NCBI RefSeq assembly: GCF_000935045.1
Contig: NZ_JYKS01000032.1
Coordinates: 1-64,000, forward strand
DNA: 64,000 nt
Direction: 5' to 3'
DNA from: Pseudomonas sp. 10-1B
GTDB lineage: Bacteria; Pseudomonadota; Gammaproteobacteria; Pseudomonadales; Pseudomonadaceae
In this document: positions 32,131 through 40,677 of the stretch, piece by piece
Layout: the number at the start of each line of letters is the position of its first letter
Numbering within the stretch: position 1 is the first letter of the stretch
Position numbers and translations under genes: made by a program
Notes under the pieces: generated by a model
What the model saw: only the letters and a program-made list of their open reading frames with translations
What the model was told of the DNA's origin: nothing
The model's database searches: none

Positions 32131-33666
32131 ATGACGAGTACGCCCAAACCCCTGGTCCTGATCATCCTGGATGGCTTCGGCCACAGCGAAAGCCCCGAAT
32201 ACAACGCCATCTACGCCGCCAACACGCCGGTCTATGACCGCCTGCGCGCCAGCCAGCCGCATGGCCTCATTTCCGGTTCGGGCATGGATGTCGGCCTGCC
32301 GGACGGGCAGATGGGCAACTCCGAAGTCGGTCACATGAACCTCGGCGCAGGCCGCGTCGTCTACCAGGACTTCACCCGGGTGACCAAGGCCATCCGCGAC
32401 GGCGAGTTCTTCGAAAACCCGGTGCTTACCGGTGCGGTGGACAAGGCAGCCGGTGCCGGCAAGGCCGTGCATATCCTCGGCCTGCTGTCCGATGGCGGCG
32501 TACACAGCCACCAGGACCACTTGGTGGCGATGGCCGAACTGGCCGCGCAGCGCGGTGCCGAAAAGATCTACCTGCACGCCTTCCTCGATGGCCGCGACAC
32601 CCCGCCACGCAGCGCGCAGTCGTCCATCGAACTGCTCGACGCCACCTTCGCCAAACTGGGCAAGGGCCGCATCGCCAGCCTGATCGGTCGCTACTACGCC
32701 ATGGACCGCGACAACCGCTGGGACCGCGTCAGCGCCGCCTACAACCTGATCGTCGACAGCACCGCCGAATACACCGCGGACACCGCCCTGGCAGGCCTGG
32801 AAGCGGCCTACGCCCGCGACGAGAGCGACGAGTTCGTCAAGGCCACGCGCATCGGCGCAGCGGTCAAGGTCGAAGACGGCGATGCAGTGATCTTCATGAA
32901 CTTCCGCGCCGACCGCGCCCGCGAGCTGTCGCGTGCATTCGTCGAACCAGACTTCACTGAATTCCCCCGTGCGCGCCTGCCGAAGATGGCGGCCTACATC
33001 GGCCTGACCCAGTACTCGGCGAAGATCCCGGCACCGGCAGCCTTTGCCCCGTCCAGCCTGAACAACGTGCTGGGCGAGTACCTGGCGAAGAACGGCAAGA
33101 CCCAGCTGCGTATCGCCGAAACCGAGAAGTACGCCCACGTCACCTTCTTCTTCTCCGGTGGCCGCGAAGAGCCGTTCGAAGGCGAAGAGCGCATCCTGAT
33201 CCCGTCGCCGAAGGTCGCTACCTATGACCTGCAACCGGAAATGAGCGCACCGGAAGTCACCGACCGCATCGTCGACGCCATCGAGCAGCAGCGCTATGAC
33301 GTGATCGTGGTCAACTACGCCAACGGCGACATGGTCGGCCATACCGGCGTGTTCGACGCCGCGGTGAAGGCCGTCGAGGCCCTGGATGGCTGCGTCGGCC
33401 GCATCGTCGATGCGCTGGACAAGGTCGGCGGCGAAGCACTGATCACCGCCGACCACGGCAATGTCGAGCAGATGGAAGACGAGTGCACTGGCCAGGCGCA
33501 TACCGCGCACACCACCGAGCCGGTACCGTTCATCTATGTGGGCAAGCGCAACCTCAAGGTGCGCGACGGCGGCGTGCTGGCCGACGTGGCGCCGACCATG
33601 CTCAAGCTGCTGGGGCTGGAAAAGCCGGTGGAAATGACCGGTACGTCCATCCTGGTAGACGCCTGA
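32131..33666 (+). CDS. gpmI: 2,3-bisphosphoglycerate-independent phosphoglycerate mutase
   Basis: 511 aa from the ATG at 32131; a TTG one codon earlier is possible. It interconverts 3- and 2-phosphoglycerate with two Mn ions and a phosphoserine intermediate, and is the main mutase in pseudomonads. LVLIILDGFGHSE brings the first metal Asp, GQMGNSEVGHMNLGAGR the nucleophile Ser64, and ITADHGNVEQMED later metal ligands. It is divergent from the rhodanese-grxC-secB operon and precedes a REP pair and a terminator. Confidence 0.97.
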   Translation: MTSTPKPLVLIILDGFGHSESPEYNAIYAANTPVYDRLRASQPHGLISGSGMDVGLPDGQMGNSEVGHMNLGAGRVVYQDFTRVTKAIRDGEFFENPVLTGAVDKAAGAGKAVHILGLLSDGGVHSHQDHLVAMAELAAQRGAEKIYLHAFLDGRDTPPRSAQSSIELLDATFAKLGKGRIASLIGRYYAMDRDNRWDRVSAAYNLIVDSTAEYTADTALAGLEAAYARDESDEFVKATRIGAAVKVEDGDAVIFMNFRADRARELSRAFVEPDFTEFPRARLPKMAAYIGLTQYSAKIPAPAAFAPSSLNNVLGEYLAKNGKTQLRIAETEKYAHVTFFFSGGREEPFEGEERILIPSPKVATYDLQPEMSAPEVTDRIVDAIEQQRYDVIVVNYANGDMVGHTGVFDAAVKAVEALDGCVGRIVDALDKVGGEALITADHGNVEQMEDECTGQAHTAHTTEPVPFIYVGKRNLKVRDGGVLADVAPTMLKLLGLEKPVEMTGTSILVDA

Positions 33667-33676
33667 TTCCGTGCAT

Positions 33677-33779
33677 GGGGCCGCGTTGCGGCCCAATCGC
33701 CGGCAAGCCACAGGTTCGGTGTCAGCCACAGCTCCCTGTGGGAGCTGGCTTGCCGGCGATTGGGCTGCAAAGCAGCCCC
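33677..33779. repeat. REP pair, class A stem, asymmetric, with outer GC hairpins
   Basis: The left half carries GCCGGCAAGCCACAGG and lacks the AGCTCCC segment, the right half is complete (GGGAGCTGGCTTGCCGGCG). Outer arms GGGGCCGCGTTGCGGCCC / GGGCTGCAAAGCAGCCCC are present. It follows gpmI. Confidence 0.85.
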
Positions 33780-33800
33780 TGTACACATGAATTCCAGACA

Positions 33801-33838
33801 AACGCCCCGCCGCACCCACAGCGAGGCGTTTTTTTTGC
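33801..33838 (+). terminator. Terminator after gpmI
   Basis: Stem ACGCC-CGC / GCG-GGCGT with one mismatch is followed by T8, 140 bp after the gpmI stop and just before envC. Confidence 0.8.
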
Positions 33839-33890
33839 CCGCCCACGCGGGCATACTAGGCCAGTCTCCATCCTTGGTACGCCAAACCCC

Positions 33891-35195
33891 ATGCTTCGCG
33901 CCCTGATCCTCCTAGCCCTGTCTTGCCTGCTCAGCCCGGCCTTCGCCGATGAGCGTGCGCAGACCCAGCAGCAACTGGACGCCACCCGCCAGGACATTGC
34001 CGAGCTCAAGAAAACGCTGGGCAAGCTCCAGGAAGAAAAAGCCGGTGTGCAAAAGGACCTCAAAGCCACCGAGACCGACATCGGCAACCTCGAAAAGCAG
34101 GTGGAGGCTCTGCAGCAAGAACTAAAAAAGACCGAGGGCGAGCTGGAGCGCCTTGATACCGAGAAAAAAAAACTCCAGAGCGCCCGCGTTGAACAACAGC
34201 GACTGATCGCCATCCAGGCCCGTTCGGCCTACCAGAACGGCCGCGAGGAATACCTCAAGCTGCTGCTCAACCAGCAGAACCCCGAGAAGTTCGCCCGCAC
34301 CCTCACCTATTACGACTACCTGAGCAAGGCGCGCCTGGAGCAACTGCGCACCTTCAATGAAACCCTGCGCCAGCTGGCCAACGTCGAGCAGGAAATCTCC
34401 ACCCAGCAGCAACAGCTGCTGGCCCAGCGTGCCGATCTCGACAGCCGCCGCCAGGCACTGGAAACCGAGCGCGGCAAGCGCCAGCAGGTGCTGGCCAAGC
34501 TCAACAGCGACGTGAAAGACCGCGGCCAGAAGCTGCAGGCCCGTGAGCAGGACCAGGCCGACCTGGCCAAAGTGCTCAAGACCATCGAGGAAACCCTGGC
34601 CCGCCAGGCCCGCGAGGCCGAGGAAGCACGCAAGAAAGCCTTGCTGGCCCAGCAGGAAGCGGAAAAACGCCGCCAGCAGCAAGCCTTGGCCGCCGCCGCT
34701 GCCCGCAACCCAGCCCGCGAACCCGTGGAACCGCCGAAAAAGGCCCGTACCACCCTGGGCCCGATGGTTTCCAGCGACGGCGCGAGCTACGGCGGTGCAT
34801 TTTCTGCCGCGCGGGGCAAACTTCCCTGGCCAGTCAATGGTCGATTGCTGGCACGCTTCGGCGATGCCCGCGGCAGCGATGCCCGGGCCAAGTGGGACGG
34901 GGTGATGATCAGCGCCAACCCGGGCACGCAGGTGCGCGCCGTGCACGGCGGGCGCGTGGTGTTCGCCGACTGGTTGCGCGGTGCCGGGCTTCTGGTCATT
35001 CTCGACCATGGCAACGGTTACCTGAGCCTGTACGGCCATAACCAGAGCCTGCTCAAGAACGCCGGCGATATCGTCAAGGCCGGTGAAGCCATTTCCACCG
35101 TTGGCGACAGCGGTGGCCAGGACACGGCAGGCTTGTACTTCGCCATCCGCCAGCAGGGCCGGCCTACCGACCCTTCGCAGTGGTGCCGGGGCTAG
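33891..35195 (+). CDS. envC: Murein hydrolase activator EnvC
   Basis: 434 aa from the ATG at 33891, with a Sec signal peptide (MLRALILLALSCLLSPAFA). A long coiled coil covers about residues 22-270, followed by a basic linker and a LytM domain (about 310-430). The LytM metal ligands are gone: KWDGVMIS stands where HxxxD is usual and LYFAIR where HxH is usual, so it should act by activating amidases at the division septum, as EnvC does, not as an enzyme. It precedes ctpA by 78 nt; the pair is a standard pseudomonad arrangement. The gene has no clear Shine-Dalgarno. Confidence 0.93.
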   Translation: MLRALILLALSCLLSPAFADERAQTQQQLDATRQDIAELKKTLGKLQEEKAGVQKDLKATETDIGNLEKQVEALQQELKKTEGELERLDTEKKKLQSARVEQQRLIAIQARSAYQNGREEYLKLLLNQQNPEKFARTLTYYDYLSKARLEQLRTFNETLRQLANVEQEISTQQQQLLAQRADLDSRRQALETERGKRQQVLAKLNSDVKDRGQKLQAREQDQADLAKVLKTIEETLARQAREAEEARKKALLAQQEAEKRRQQQALAAAAARNPAREPVEPPKKARTTLGPMVSSDGASYGGAFSAARGKLPWPVNGRLLARFGDARGSDARAKWDGVMISANPGTQVRAVHGGRVVFADWLRGAGLLVILDHGNGYLSLYGHNQSLLKNAGDIVKAGEAISTVGDSGGQDTAGLYFAIRQQGRPTDPSQWCRG

Positions 35196-35273
35196 TCAAA
35201 TTTCTACGGCGCAGCCCACATGCTGCGCCGATGCTCCGCAGGGAGCGCTTACAGGATCAGGAGTTCGTTCGAC

Positions 35274-36590
35274 ATGCTGCACTCGCCTCGTCTCACCCAG
35301 CTGGCCCTGTCCATCGCCCTGGCGGTCGGCGCGCCCCTGGCCACTGCCGCGGAGCCGGCCAAGGCGGCTGCAGTGCCGGCCACCGAGGTGACCGCCAAGG
35401 CGCCACTGCCGCTGGAAGAACTGCGCACCTTCGCCGAGGTCATGGACCGCATCAAGGCTGCCTATGTGGAGCCGGTGGACGACAAGACCCTGCTGGAAAA
35501 CGCCATCAAAGGCATGCTCAGCAACCTCGACCCGCACTCGGCCTACCTCGGCCCCGAAGACTTCCAGGAGCTGCAGGAAAGCACCAGCGGCGAGTTCGGC
35601 GGGCTGGGCATCGAAGTGGGCCAGGAAGATGGCTTCATCAAGGTAGTCTCGCCGATCGATGACACCCCGGCCTCGCGCGCCGGCGTCCAGGCCGGCGACC
35701 TGATCGTCAAGATCAATGGCGCCCCGACCCGTGGCCAGACCATGACCGAAGCGGTCGACAAGATGCGCGGCAAGGTGGGCGAGAAGATCACCCTGACCCT
35801 GGTACGCGACGGCGGCAACCCCTTCGACGTGACCCTGACCCGCGCGGTCATCCAGGTCAAGAGCGTGAAGAGCCAGCTGCTGGAGAACGACTACGGCTAC
35901 ATCCGTATCACCCAGTTCCAGGTCAAGACCGGCGACGAAGTGGGCAAGGCTCTGGCCAAGCTGCGCAAGGACAACGGCAAGAAGCTGCGCGGGGTGGTGC
36001 TCGACCTGCGCAACAACCCGGGCGGCGTGCTGCAATCGGCGGTGGAAGTGGCCGACCACTTCCTGACCAAGGGCCTGATCGTCTACACCAAGGGCCGCAT
36101 CGCCAACTCCGAGCTGCGCTTCTCGGCCGACCCGGCCGACGCCAGCGAAGGCGTGCCATTGGTGGTGCTGATCAACGGCGGCAGCGCCTCGGCCTCGGAA
36201 ATCGTCGCTGGCGCCCTGCAAGACCAGAAACGCGCCGTGCTGATGGGCACCGACAGCTTCGGCAAGGGCTCGGTACAAACCGTGCTGCCCTTGGCCAATG
36301 ACCGCGCCCTGAAGCTGACCACCGCGCTGTACTTCACCCCCAACGGCCGCTCGATCCAGGCCCAGGGCATCGTCCCCGACATCGAAGTGCGCCAGGCCAA
36401 GCTTACCGCCGAAGCCGACACCGACAACTTCAAGGAAGCCGACCTGCAGGGCCACCTGGGCAACGGTAACGGCGGCGCCGACCGCCCGACCGGCAGCAGC
36501 AAACGCAAGGAGCGCCCACAGGACGATGACTTCCAGCTGAGCCAGGCGTTGAGCCTGCTCAAAGGCCTCAACATCACCTCGGGCAAGTGA
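35274..36590 (+). CDS. ctpA: Carboxyl-terminal processing protease CtpA (S41A)
   Basis: 438 aa from the ATG at 35274 behind AGGAG; starts further upstream overlap non-conserved sequence. A signal peptide (MLHSPRLTQLALSIALAVGA) sends it to the periplasm. A PDZ domain (about 95-180) with GLGIEVGQEDGFIKVV and GVQAGDLIVKING precedes the protease domain, where INGGSASASEIVAGAL holds the catalytic Ser and GTDSFGKGSVQT the catalytic Lys. In P. aeruginosa CtpA degrades murein endopeptidases with its partner LbcA. It lies between envC and the YibQ gene, and its stop overlaps the next gene's GTG. Confidence 0.96.
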   Translation: MLHSPRLTQLALSIALAVGAPLATAAEPAKAAAVPATEVTAKAPLPLEELRTFAEVMDRIKAAYVEPVDDKTLLENAIKGMLSNLDPHSAYLGPEDFQELQESTSGEFGGLGIEVGQEDGFIKVVSPIDDTPASRAGVQAGDLIVKINGAPTRGQTMTEAVDKMRGKVGEKITLTLVRDGGNPFDVTLTRAVIQVKSVKSQLLENDYGYIRITQFQVKTGDEVGKALAKLRKDNGKKLRGVVLDLRNNPGGVLQSAVEVADHFLTKGLIVYTKGRIANSELRFSADPADASEGVPLVVLINGGSASASEIVAGALQDQKRAVLMGTDSFGKGSVQTVLPLANDRALKLTTALYFTPNGRSIQAQGIVPDIEVRQAKLTAEADTDNFKEADLQGHLGNGNGGADRPTGSSKRKERPQDDDFQLSQALSLLKGLNITSGK

Positions 36591-37366
36591 TCCAGCCCAT
36601 GCGGTATCTGCTGTGCCTGCTGTTCTGCCTGCTGGCCGGGGTCGCGCAAGCCGCGCCGGCCGGCAAGGCCTACATGAGCATCATCATCGACGACCTCGGC
36701 CAGAGCCCCGAGCGTGACAGCCGCACCCTGGCCCTCCCCGGCCCGGTGACCATGGCGATCATGCCCGACACCCCGCATGCCACGGACTTCGCCCGCCAGG
36801 CGCACAAGGCCGGCAAGACGGTGATCCTGCACATGCCCATGGACCCGGCTACCGGAGCTTATGCCTGGCACCCTGGCATTACCATCGAAGAACTGGCCCG
36901 GCGCCTGGACGCAGCCCTGGCCAAGGTCCCTTATGCCGCCGGCATCAACAACCACATGGGCAGCCGCATGACCGCCCAGCGCGGGCCGATGGCCTGGCTG
37001 ATGGGCGAGCTGCAACGGCGTCACCTGTTCTTCGTCGACAGCCGTACCAGTGCGGCTACCGTAGCGGCTGCCGAAGCACAGGCGCAAGGATTGGCCCACG
37101 TTTCACGGGATGTCTTTCTTGATGACGTGCGCACCACCGCGGCGATTAGCGCGCAGTTGCAGCAGGGTATCGCCCTTGCCCGCAAGCAAGGCTCGGCGGT
37201 GCTGATCGGGCACCCTTATCCACAGACCCTGGAAGTGCTGGAGCGCGAACTGCCACGGCTCAAGGGCCAGGGCATCGAGCTGATCCGGCTGCAGCAGATG
37301 ATCGCCGTGCGCAGCAACCAGGCGATGCCGGGGCATGGCAGGAACGGGCGCTACAGCAACCGCTGA
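36587..37366 (+). CDS. Divergent polysaccharide deacetylase family protein (YibQ-like)
   Basis: 259 aa from a GTG that overlaps the ctpA stop, or 255 aa from an ATG at 36599; both give a signal peptide (RYLLCLLFCLLAGVAQA). The mature protein has MSIIIDDLGQSPERD, VTMAIMPDTPHATDFA, ILHMPMDP and GINNHMGSRMTA, the blocks of the divergent polysaccharide deacetylase (DUF610) family, a NodB-like fold. Asp-Asp in IIDDLG and His residues suggest metal binding. Its substrate is unknown; coupling to envC-ctpA suggests a cell wall or envelope role. Periplasmic. Confidence 0.92.
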   Translation: MIQPMRYLLCLLFCLLAGVAQAAPAGKAYMSIIIDDLGQSPERDSRTLALPGPVTMAIMPDTPHATDFARQAHKAGKTVILHMPMDPATGAYAWHPGITIEELARRLDAALAKVPYAAGINNHMGSRMTAQRGPMAWLMGELQRRHLFFVDSRTSAATVAAAEAQAQGLAHVSRDVFLDDVRTTAAISAQLQQGIALARKQGSAVLIGHPYPQTLEVLERELPRLKGQGIELIRLQQMIAVRSNQAMPGHGRNGRYSNR

Positions 37367-37372
37367 GAAGCT

Positions 37373-37490
37373 GGGGCTGCTTTGCAGCCCTTCGCGGGCA
37401 AGCCCGCTCCTACAGGAACCGAGCAGGTTTCAAAGCCTGTGACAATCCTGTGGGAGCGGGCTTGCCCGCGAAGGGCCGCAAAGCGGCCCC
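37373..37490. repeat. REP pair, class B stem with outer GC hairpins
   Basis: Inner TTCGCGGGCAAGCCCGCTCC and complement with outer GGGGCTGCTTTGCAGCCC / GGGCCGCAAAGCGGCCCC. It lies between the convergent ends of the YibQ-like gene and betT. Confidence 0.9.
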
Positions 37491-37500
37491 CTGACGATAA

Positions 37501-39504
37501 TCAGCTATACACCCGCCCCAGCAACTGCCGGTGGCTCTCGAACTGATCCAGCACGTCACGCACGATCTGCTCGGGCGCAAAGCCCATCAGGTCGTACTCC
37601 TGGCTGCCGTCGTGCAGGTACACCTCGGCACGATAGAAGCGCTGACGTACTTCCGGCTCGCCTTCCACCGGTGCCTCGCTCGGTGCAGCCAGATAGCCGT
37701 CCAGGCTCACTTCGTAAACGAACGGGTTACCCTCGTCCATCATCACTCGCAGGCCCATCATGTTGCGCGACTGGCCAACGCGGGTTTCCACCTCGAAGCC
37801 CAACGTCTGCAGATGCGCGGCGGCTTCTTTCAGCGCCGGGCTGACCTGCTTGTCCATGAAGCGCTGGACCACGGCCTGGGTCGGCTGCAGTTCCAGCTGG
37901 GTCAGGCGCTCGCTGAAGCCGCGACGGCCACGGGCGGCCAGTTCGGCACGCTCCTGCTCGACCGCCACGTCCTGCTTCATGGCCTTGTACAGGCCGAACA
38001 TGAACAGCACCAGCACCACCGAGAACGGCAGGCCTGCCAACACCACCATGGTCTGCATGGCCTCGAAGTTACCGGCGAACAGCAGGCCGATGGTGACCAG
38101 GGTGATGACCACCGACCAGAACACCACCATCCAGTGCGGGGCGTCTTCGTCGACCTTGCCGCCTTTGCACGACAGATTGGCCATCATCACCGCGCCGGAG
38201 TCGGCCGGGGTGAGGAACAGCACGAAGCCGACGAATACCGCCACACCGATCACGATCTTGGCCGCCGGGAAGTATTCCAGCAGTTGGTAGATCGACATCG
38301 ACGGCTGCTCCAGCGCGGTCTTGCCCAGCTCCACCGCGCCCTGATTGATCACCAGGTCCAGCGCGGTGTTGCCGAAGATCGACAGCCAGGCCAGGGTGAA
38401 GCCCAGCGGGATCAGCAGCACGCCCATCACCAGTTGGCGCACGGTGCGGCCCTTGGAGATACGGGCAATGAACATGCCGACGAATGGGCCCCAGGAAATC
38501 CACCAGGCCCAGTAGAACACGGTCCACAGGCCCAGCCAGCGCTCGGACTTGCCTGTCTCGCCTTCATACACATAGAGGTCGAAGGTTTTCAGCACGATGC
38601 CGTTGAGGTAGTCGCCCACGTTCTGCACCAGGCCGTTGAGCAGGTGCAGGGTCTCGCCGCCCAGCAACACGAAGATCAGCAAGCCGCTGAACAGCACGAT
38701 GTTCAGGTTGGACAGGCGGCGAATACCGTTTTCCACACCCGAAACAGCTGCCACGGTGGCCACACCAGCCATGACCAGGATCACCACCAGCAGGTTGGTC
38801 TTGCTGTGGTCCATGCCAAACAGGTATTCCAGGCCGGAAGCTACCTGCATCGAGCCGATACCCAGGTTGGTCACCAGGCCCAGCAGGGTGACGAACATGC
38901 CGAAGATGTCCACGGCATTGCCGGCAGCGCCCTTGACCCAGCGCTCACCTACCAGCGGGTACAGCGCCGAACGCAGGGCCAGCGGCTGGTTGTGGCGGTA
39001 GGCGAAGTAACCCACGGCCAGGCCGACCAGGGCGTAGATCGCCCAGCCGTGCAGACCCCAGTGCAGGAAAGTCAACTGCAGGCCCTGGCGCGCGGCCTCG
39101 AGGCTGGCCGGGGTACCTTCCGGTGGGTTGAAGTAGTGGTCCAGCGGCTCGGACGCGCCGAAATACAGCAGCGAAATGCCGATACCGGAGGAGAACAGCA
39201 TGCCGGCCCAGGCGCCATAGCTGAAGTCGGGCTGGTCATCCTTGCCGCCAAGCTTGAGCTTGCCGTAGTCGGAGAAGGCCAGGTAGACGACGAACAGCAG
39301 GTAACCGCAGATCACCAGCATGTAGTACCAGCCAAAGGTGCGCGTCAGCCATTTCTGGGCCACGCCCAGCACCTGGCCGGCAGTTTCGGGTACAGCGATC
39401 AGCAAGGCAGTCAGAACGAGGATCATCAGCGCGGAGGTGAAGAACACCACGCGATTGACCCGTACCCTCTCGGCGGGGGGTTTGGTTAGGGAGGCAGAAC
39501 TCAT
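37501..39504 (-). CDS. betT: BCCT family choline transporter BetT
   Basis: 667 aa, with 12 membrane segments over the first 510 residues and a long cytoplasmic C-terminal domain (about 155 residues) typical of BetT, which in this family senses osmolarity. The BCCT signature is in FYWAWWISWGPFVGMFIAR, with ISKGRTVRQ following. It imports choline with protons or sodium. The gene is divergent from betIBA across 477 bp that contains the BetI operator, so choline uptake and oxidation are likely co-regulated. A plain BCCT carrier for betaine or carnitine is the alternative, made less likely by context. Confidence 0.94.
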   Translation of the reverse strand: MSSASLTKPPAERVRVNRVVFFTSALMILVLTALLIAVPETAGQVLGVAQKWLTRTFGWYYMLVICGYLLFVVYLAFSDYGKLKLGGKDDQPDFSYGAWAGMLFSSGIGISLLYFGASEPLDHYFNPPEGTPASLEAARQGLQLTFLHWGLHGWAIYALVGLAVGYFAYRHNQPLALRSALYPLVGERWVKGAAGNAVDIFGMFVTLLGLVTNLGIGSMQVASGLEYLFGMDHSKTNLLVVILVMAGVATVAAVSGVENGIRRLSNLNIVLFSGLLIFVLLGGETLHLLNGLVQNVGDYLNGIVLKTFDLYVYEGETGKSERWLGLWTVFYWAWWISWGPFVGMFIARISKGRTVRQLVMGVLLIPLGFTLAWLSIFGNTALDLVINQGAVELGKTALEQPSMSIYQLLEYFPAAKIVIGVAVFVGFVLFLTPADSGAVMMANLSCKGGKVDEDAPHWMVVFWSVVITLVTIGLLFAGNFEAMQTMVVLAGLPFSVVLVLFMFGLYKAMKQDVAVEQERAELAARGRRGFSERLTQLELQPTQAVVQRFMDKQVSPALKEAAAHLQTLGFEVETRVGQSRNMMGLRVMMDEGNPFVYEVSLDGYLAAPSEAPVEGEPEVRQRFYRAEVYLHDGSQEYDLMGFAPEQIVRDVLDQFESHRQLLGRVYS

Positions 39505-39892
39505 TGCACGAATGCTCCGGGCAGTACGGCTGTGGAGGCTAATCAGTCTTTCCCGAGCAATTGGTGGAATATCCCCACTGCGTCAGGTGTTATAAAAGCA
39601 CCCTGGAAACCGTGATCCCGAATCGATACGTTGCAAAAAAACAGACAGGTGGCCTGCTGAAAATGCCACGCCTCAACGCGAGGTGCGCGCATTCGTCACA
39701 GATCACCCCGCCCGCTCCAAGGGCCTGTCGCAGGGCCAATGGCCGTACGGCAGAATCTGCATTTCGCATCGCACATGCCCGTCAACGCCTTGTATTCCGG
39801 GGGTTACGCGATTTCCTGGGGTGTCAATCCGTGCCTTCTCGACGGCCTTAGAAACTGTCAATGGCACAAATTGTCGCAGAGCTTATTCTTTA

Positions 39893-39912
39893 TTGATTGA
39901 ACGTTCAATCAA
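39893..39912. promoter_or_regulatory. BetI operator between betT and betI
   Basis: Perfect 20-bp palindrome TTGATTGAACGTTCAATCAA, matching the TetR-type operator found before bet genes. It ends 69 bp before betI. The rest of the 477-bp gap (39505-39981) shows no gene and no REP element. Confidence 0.85.
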
Positions 39913-39981
39913 AACAAAATAGACTGGTCTTCGCCGAGTCAGCCGCCTGTCGTCTGCTCGCAGGCCTGAGGAGATAGCAAG

Positions 39982-40638
39982 ATGCCCAAGGTCGGTATGC
40001 AACCCATCCGCCGCCAGCAGTTGATCGAAGCCACGTTGCAGGCGGTCGATCAGGTCGGTCTGGGGGACGCCAGCATTGCGCTGATTGCCCGTTTGGCCGG
40101 TGTGTCGAACGGCATCATCAGTCACTACTTTCGGGACAAGAACGGCCTGATCGCAGCGACGATGGGTTACATCATGAACATGCTCAACGAAGGCGTTCGA
40201 GCACGTCGCCAGGCCCTGACGGACGACAGCCCGCGCGCCCACCTGAAAGTGATCATCGAGGGTAACTTCGATGCCAGCCAGGTAAATGGCCCGGCAATGA
40301 AAACCTGGTTGGCCTTCTGGGCTTCCAGCATGCACCAGCCCGATTTGCACAGGTTGCAGCGGATCAACGACCACCGCTTGTACTCCAACCTGTGTTGCCA
40401 GTTCCGCCGCGTCCTGCCGCTCTACCATGCGCGCAAGGCAGCCCGCGGCCTGGCAGCCTTGATCGACGGATTGTGGCTGCGTGGTGCCCTGTCGGGTGAT
40501 GCATTCGACACCGACCAGGCGGTACGGATTGCTTACGAATACATGGATCTACAACTGGCTAAGCAGCACACCCTGGGCACAGATGACCAGGCCGCTGACC
40601 CAACGCGCACGGCCCTTGCCAACCCGGCAGGAGCGTGA
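39982..40638 (+). CDS. betI: Transcriptional repressor BetI (TetR family)
   Basis: 218 aa, about 20 more than the usual 195-198; the additional residues form a polar C-terminal tail (GTDDQAADPTRTALANPAGA). The N-terminal helix-turn-helix is at ASIALIARLAGVSNGIISHYF, followed by RDKNGLIAATMGYI, as in other BetI proteins. It represses bet genes and releases DNA when choline is present. ATG at 39982 follows GGAG. First gene of betIBA, 39 nt before betB. The perfect palindrome upstream should be its own operator. Confidence 0.95.
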   Translation: MPKVGMQPIRRQQLIEATLQAVDQVGLGDASIALIARLAGVSNGIISHYFRDKNGLIAATMGYIMNMLNEGVRARRQALTDDSPRAHLKVIIEGNFDASQVNGPAMKTWLAFWASSMHQPDLHRLQRINDHRLYSNLCCQFRRVLPLYHARKAARGLAALIDGLWLRGALSGDAFDTDQAVRIAYEYMDLQLAKQHTLGTDDQAADPTRTALANPAGA

Positions 40639-40677
40639 CGCGCAAGCCAAACCACACACTGCACTTGCGAGGACACT

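Noticed and set aside
33891..35195. An active M23 zinc endopeptidase
   Set aside because: The HxxxD and HxH zinc ligands are replaced (KWDGVM, LYFAIR), so it is called an EnvC-type activator.
39862..39878. A sigma54-like TGGCACA...CGCA before betI
   Set aside because: The GG to GC distance is 11 bp and the -12 block is not TTGC; a BetI-controlled sigma70 promoter fits better.
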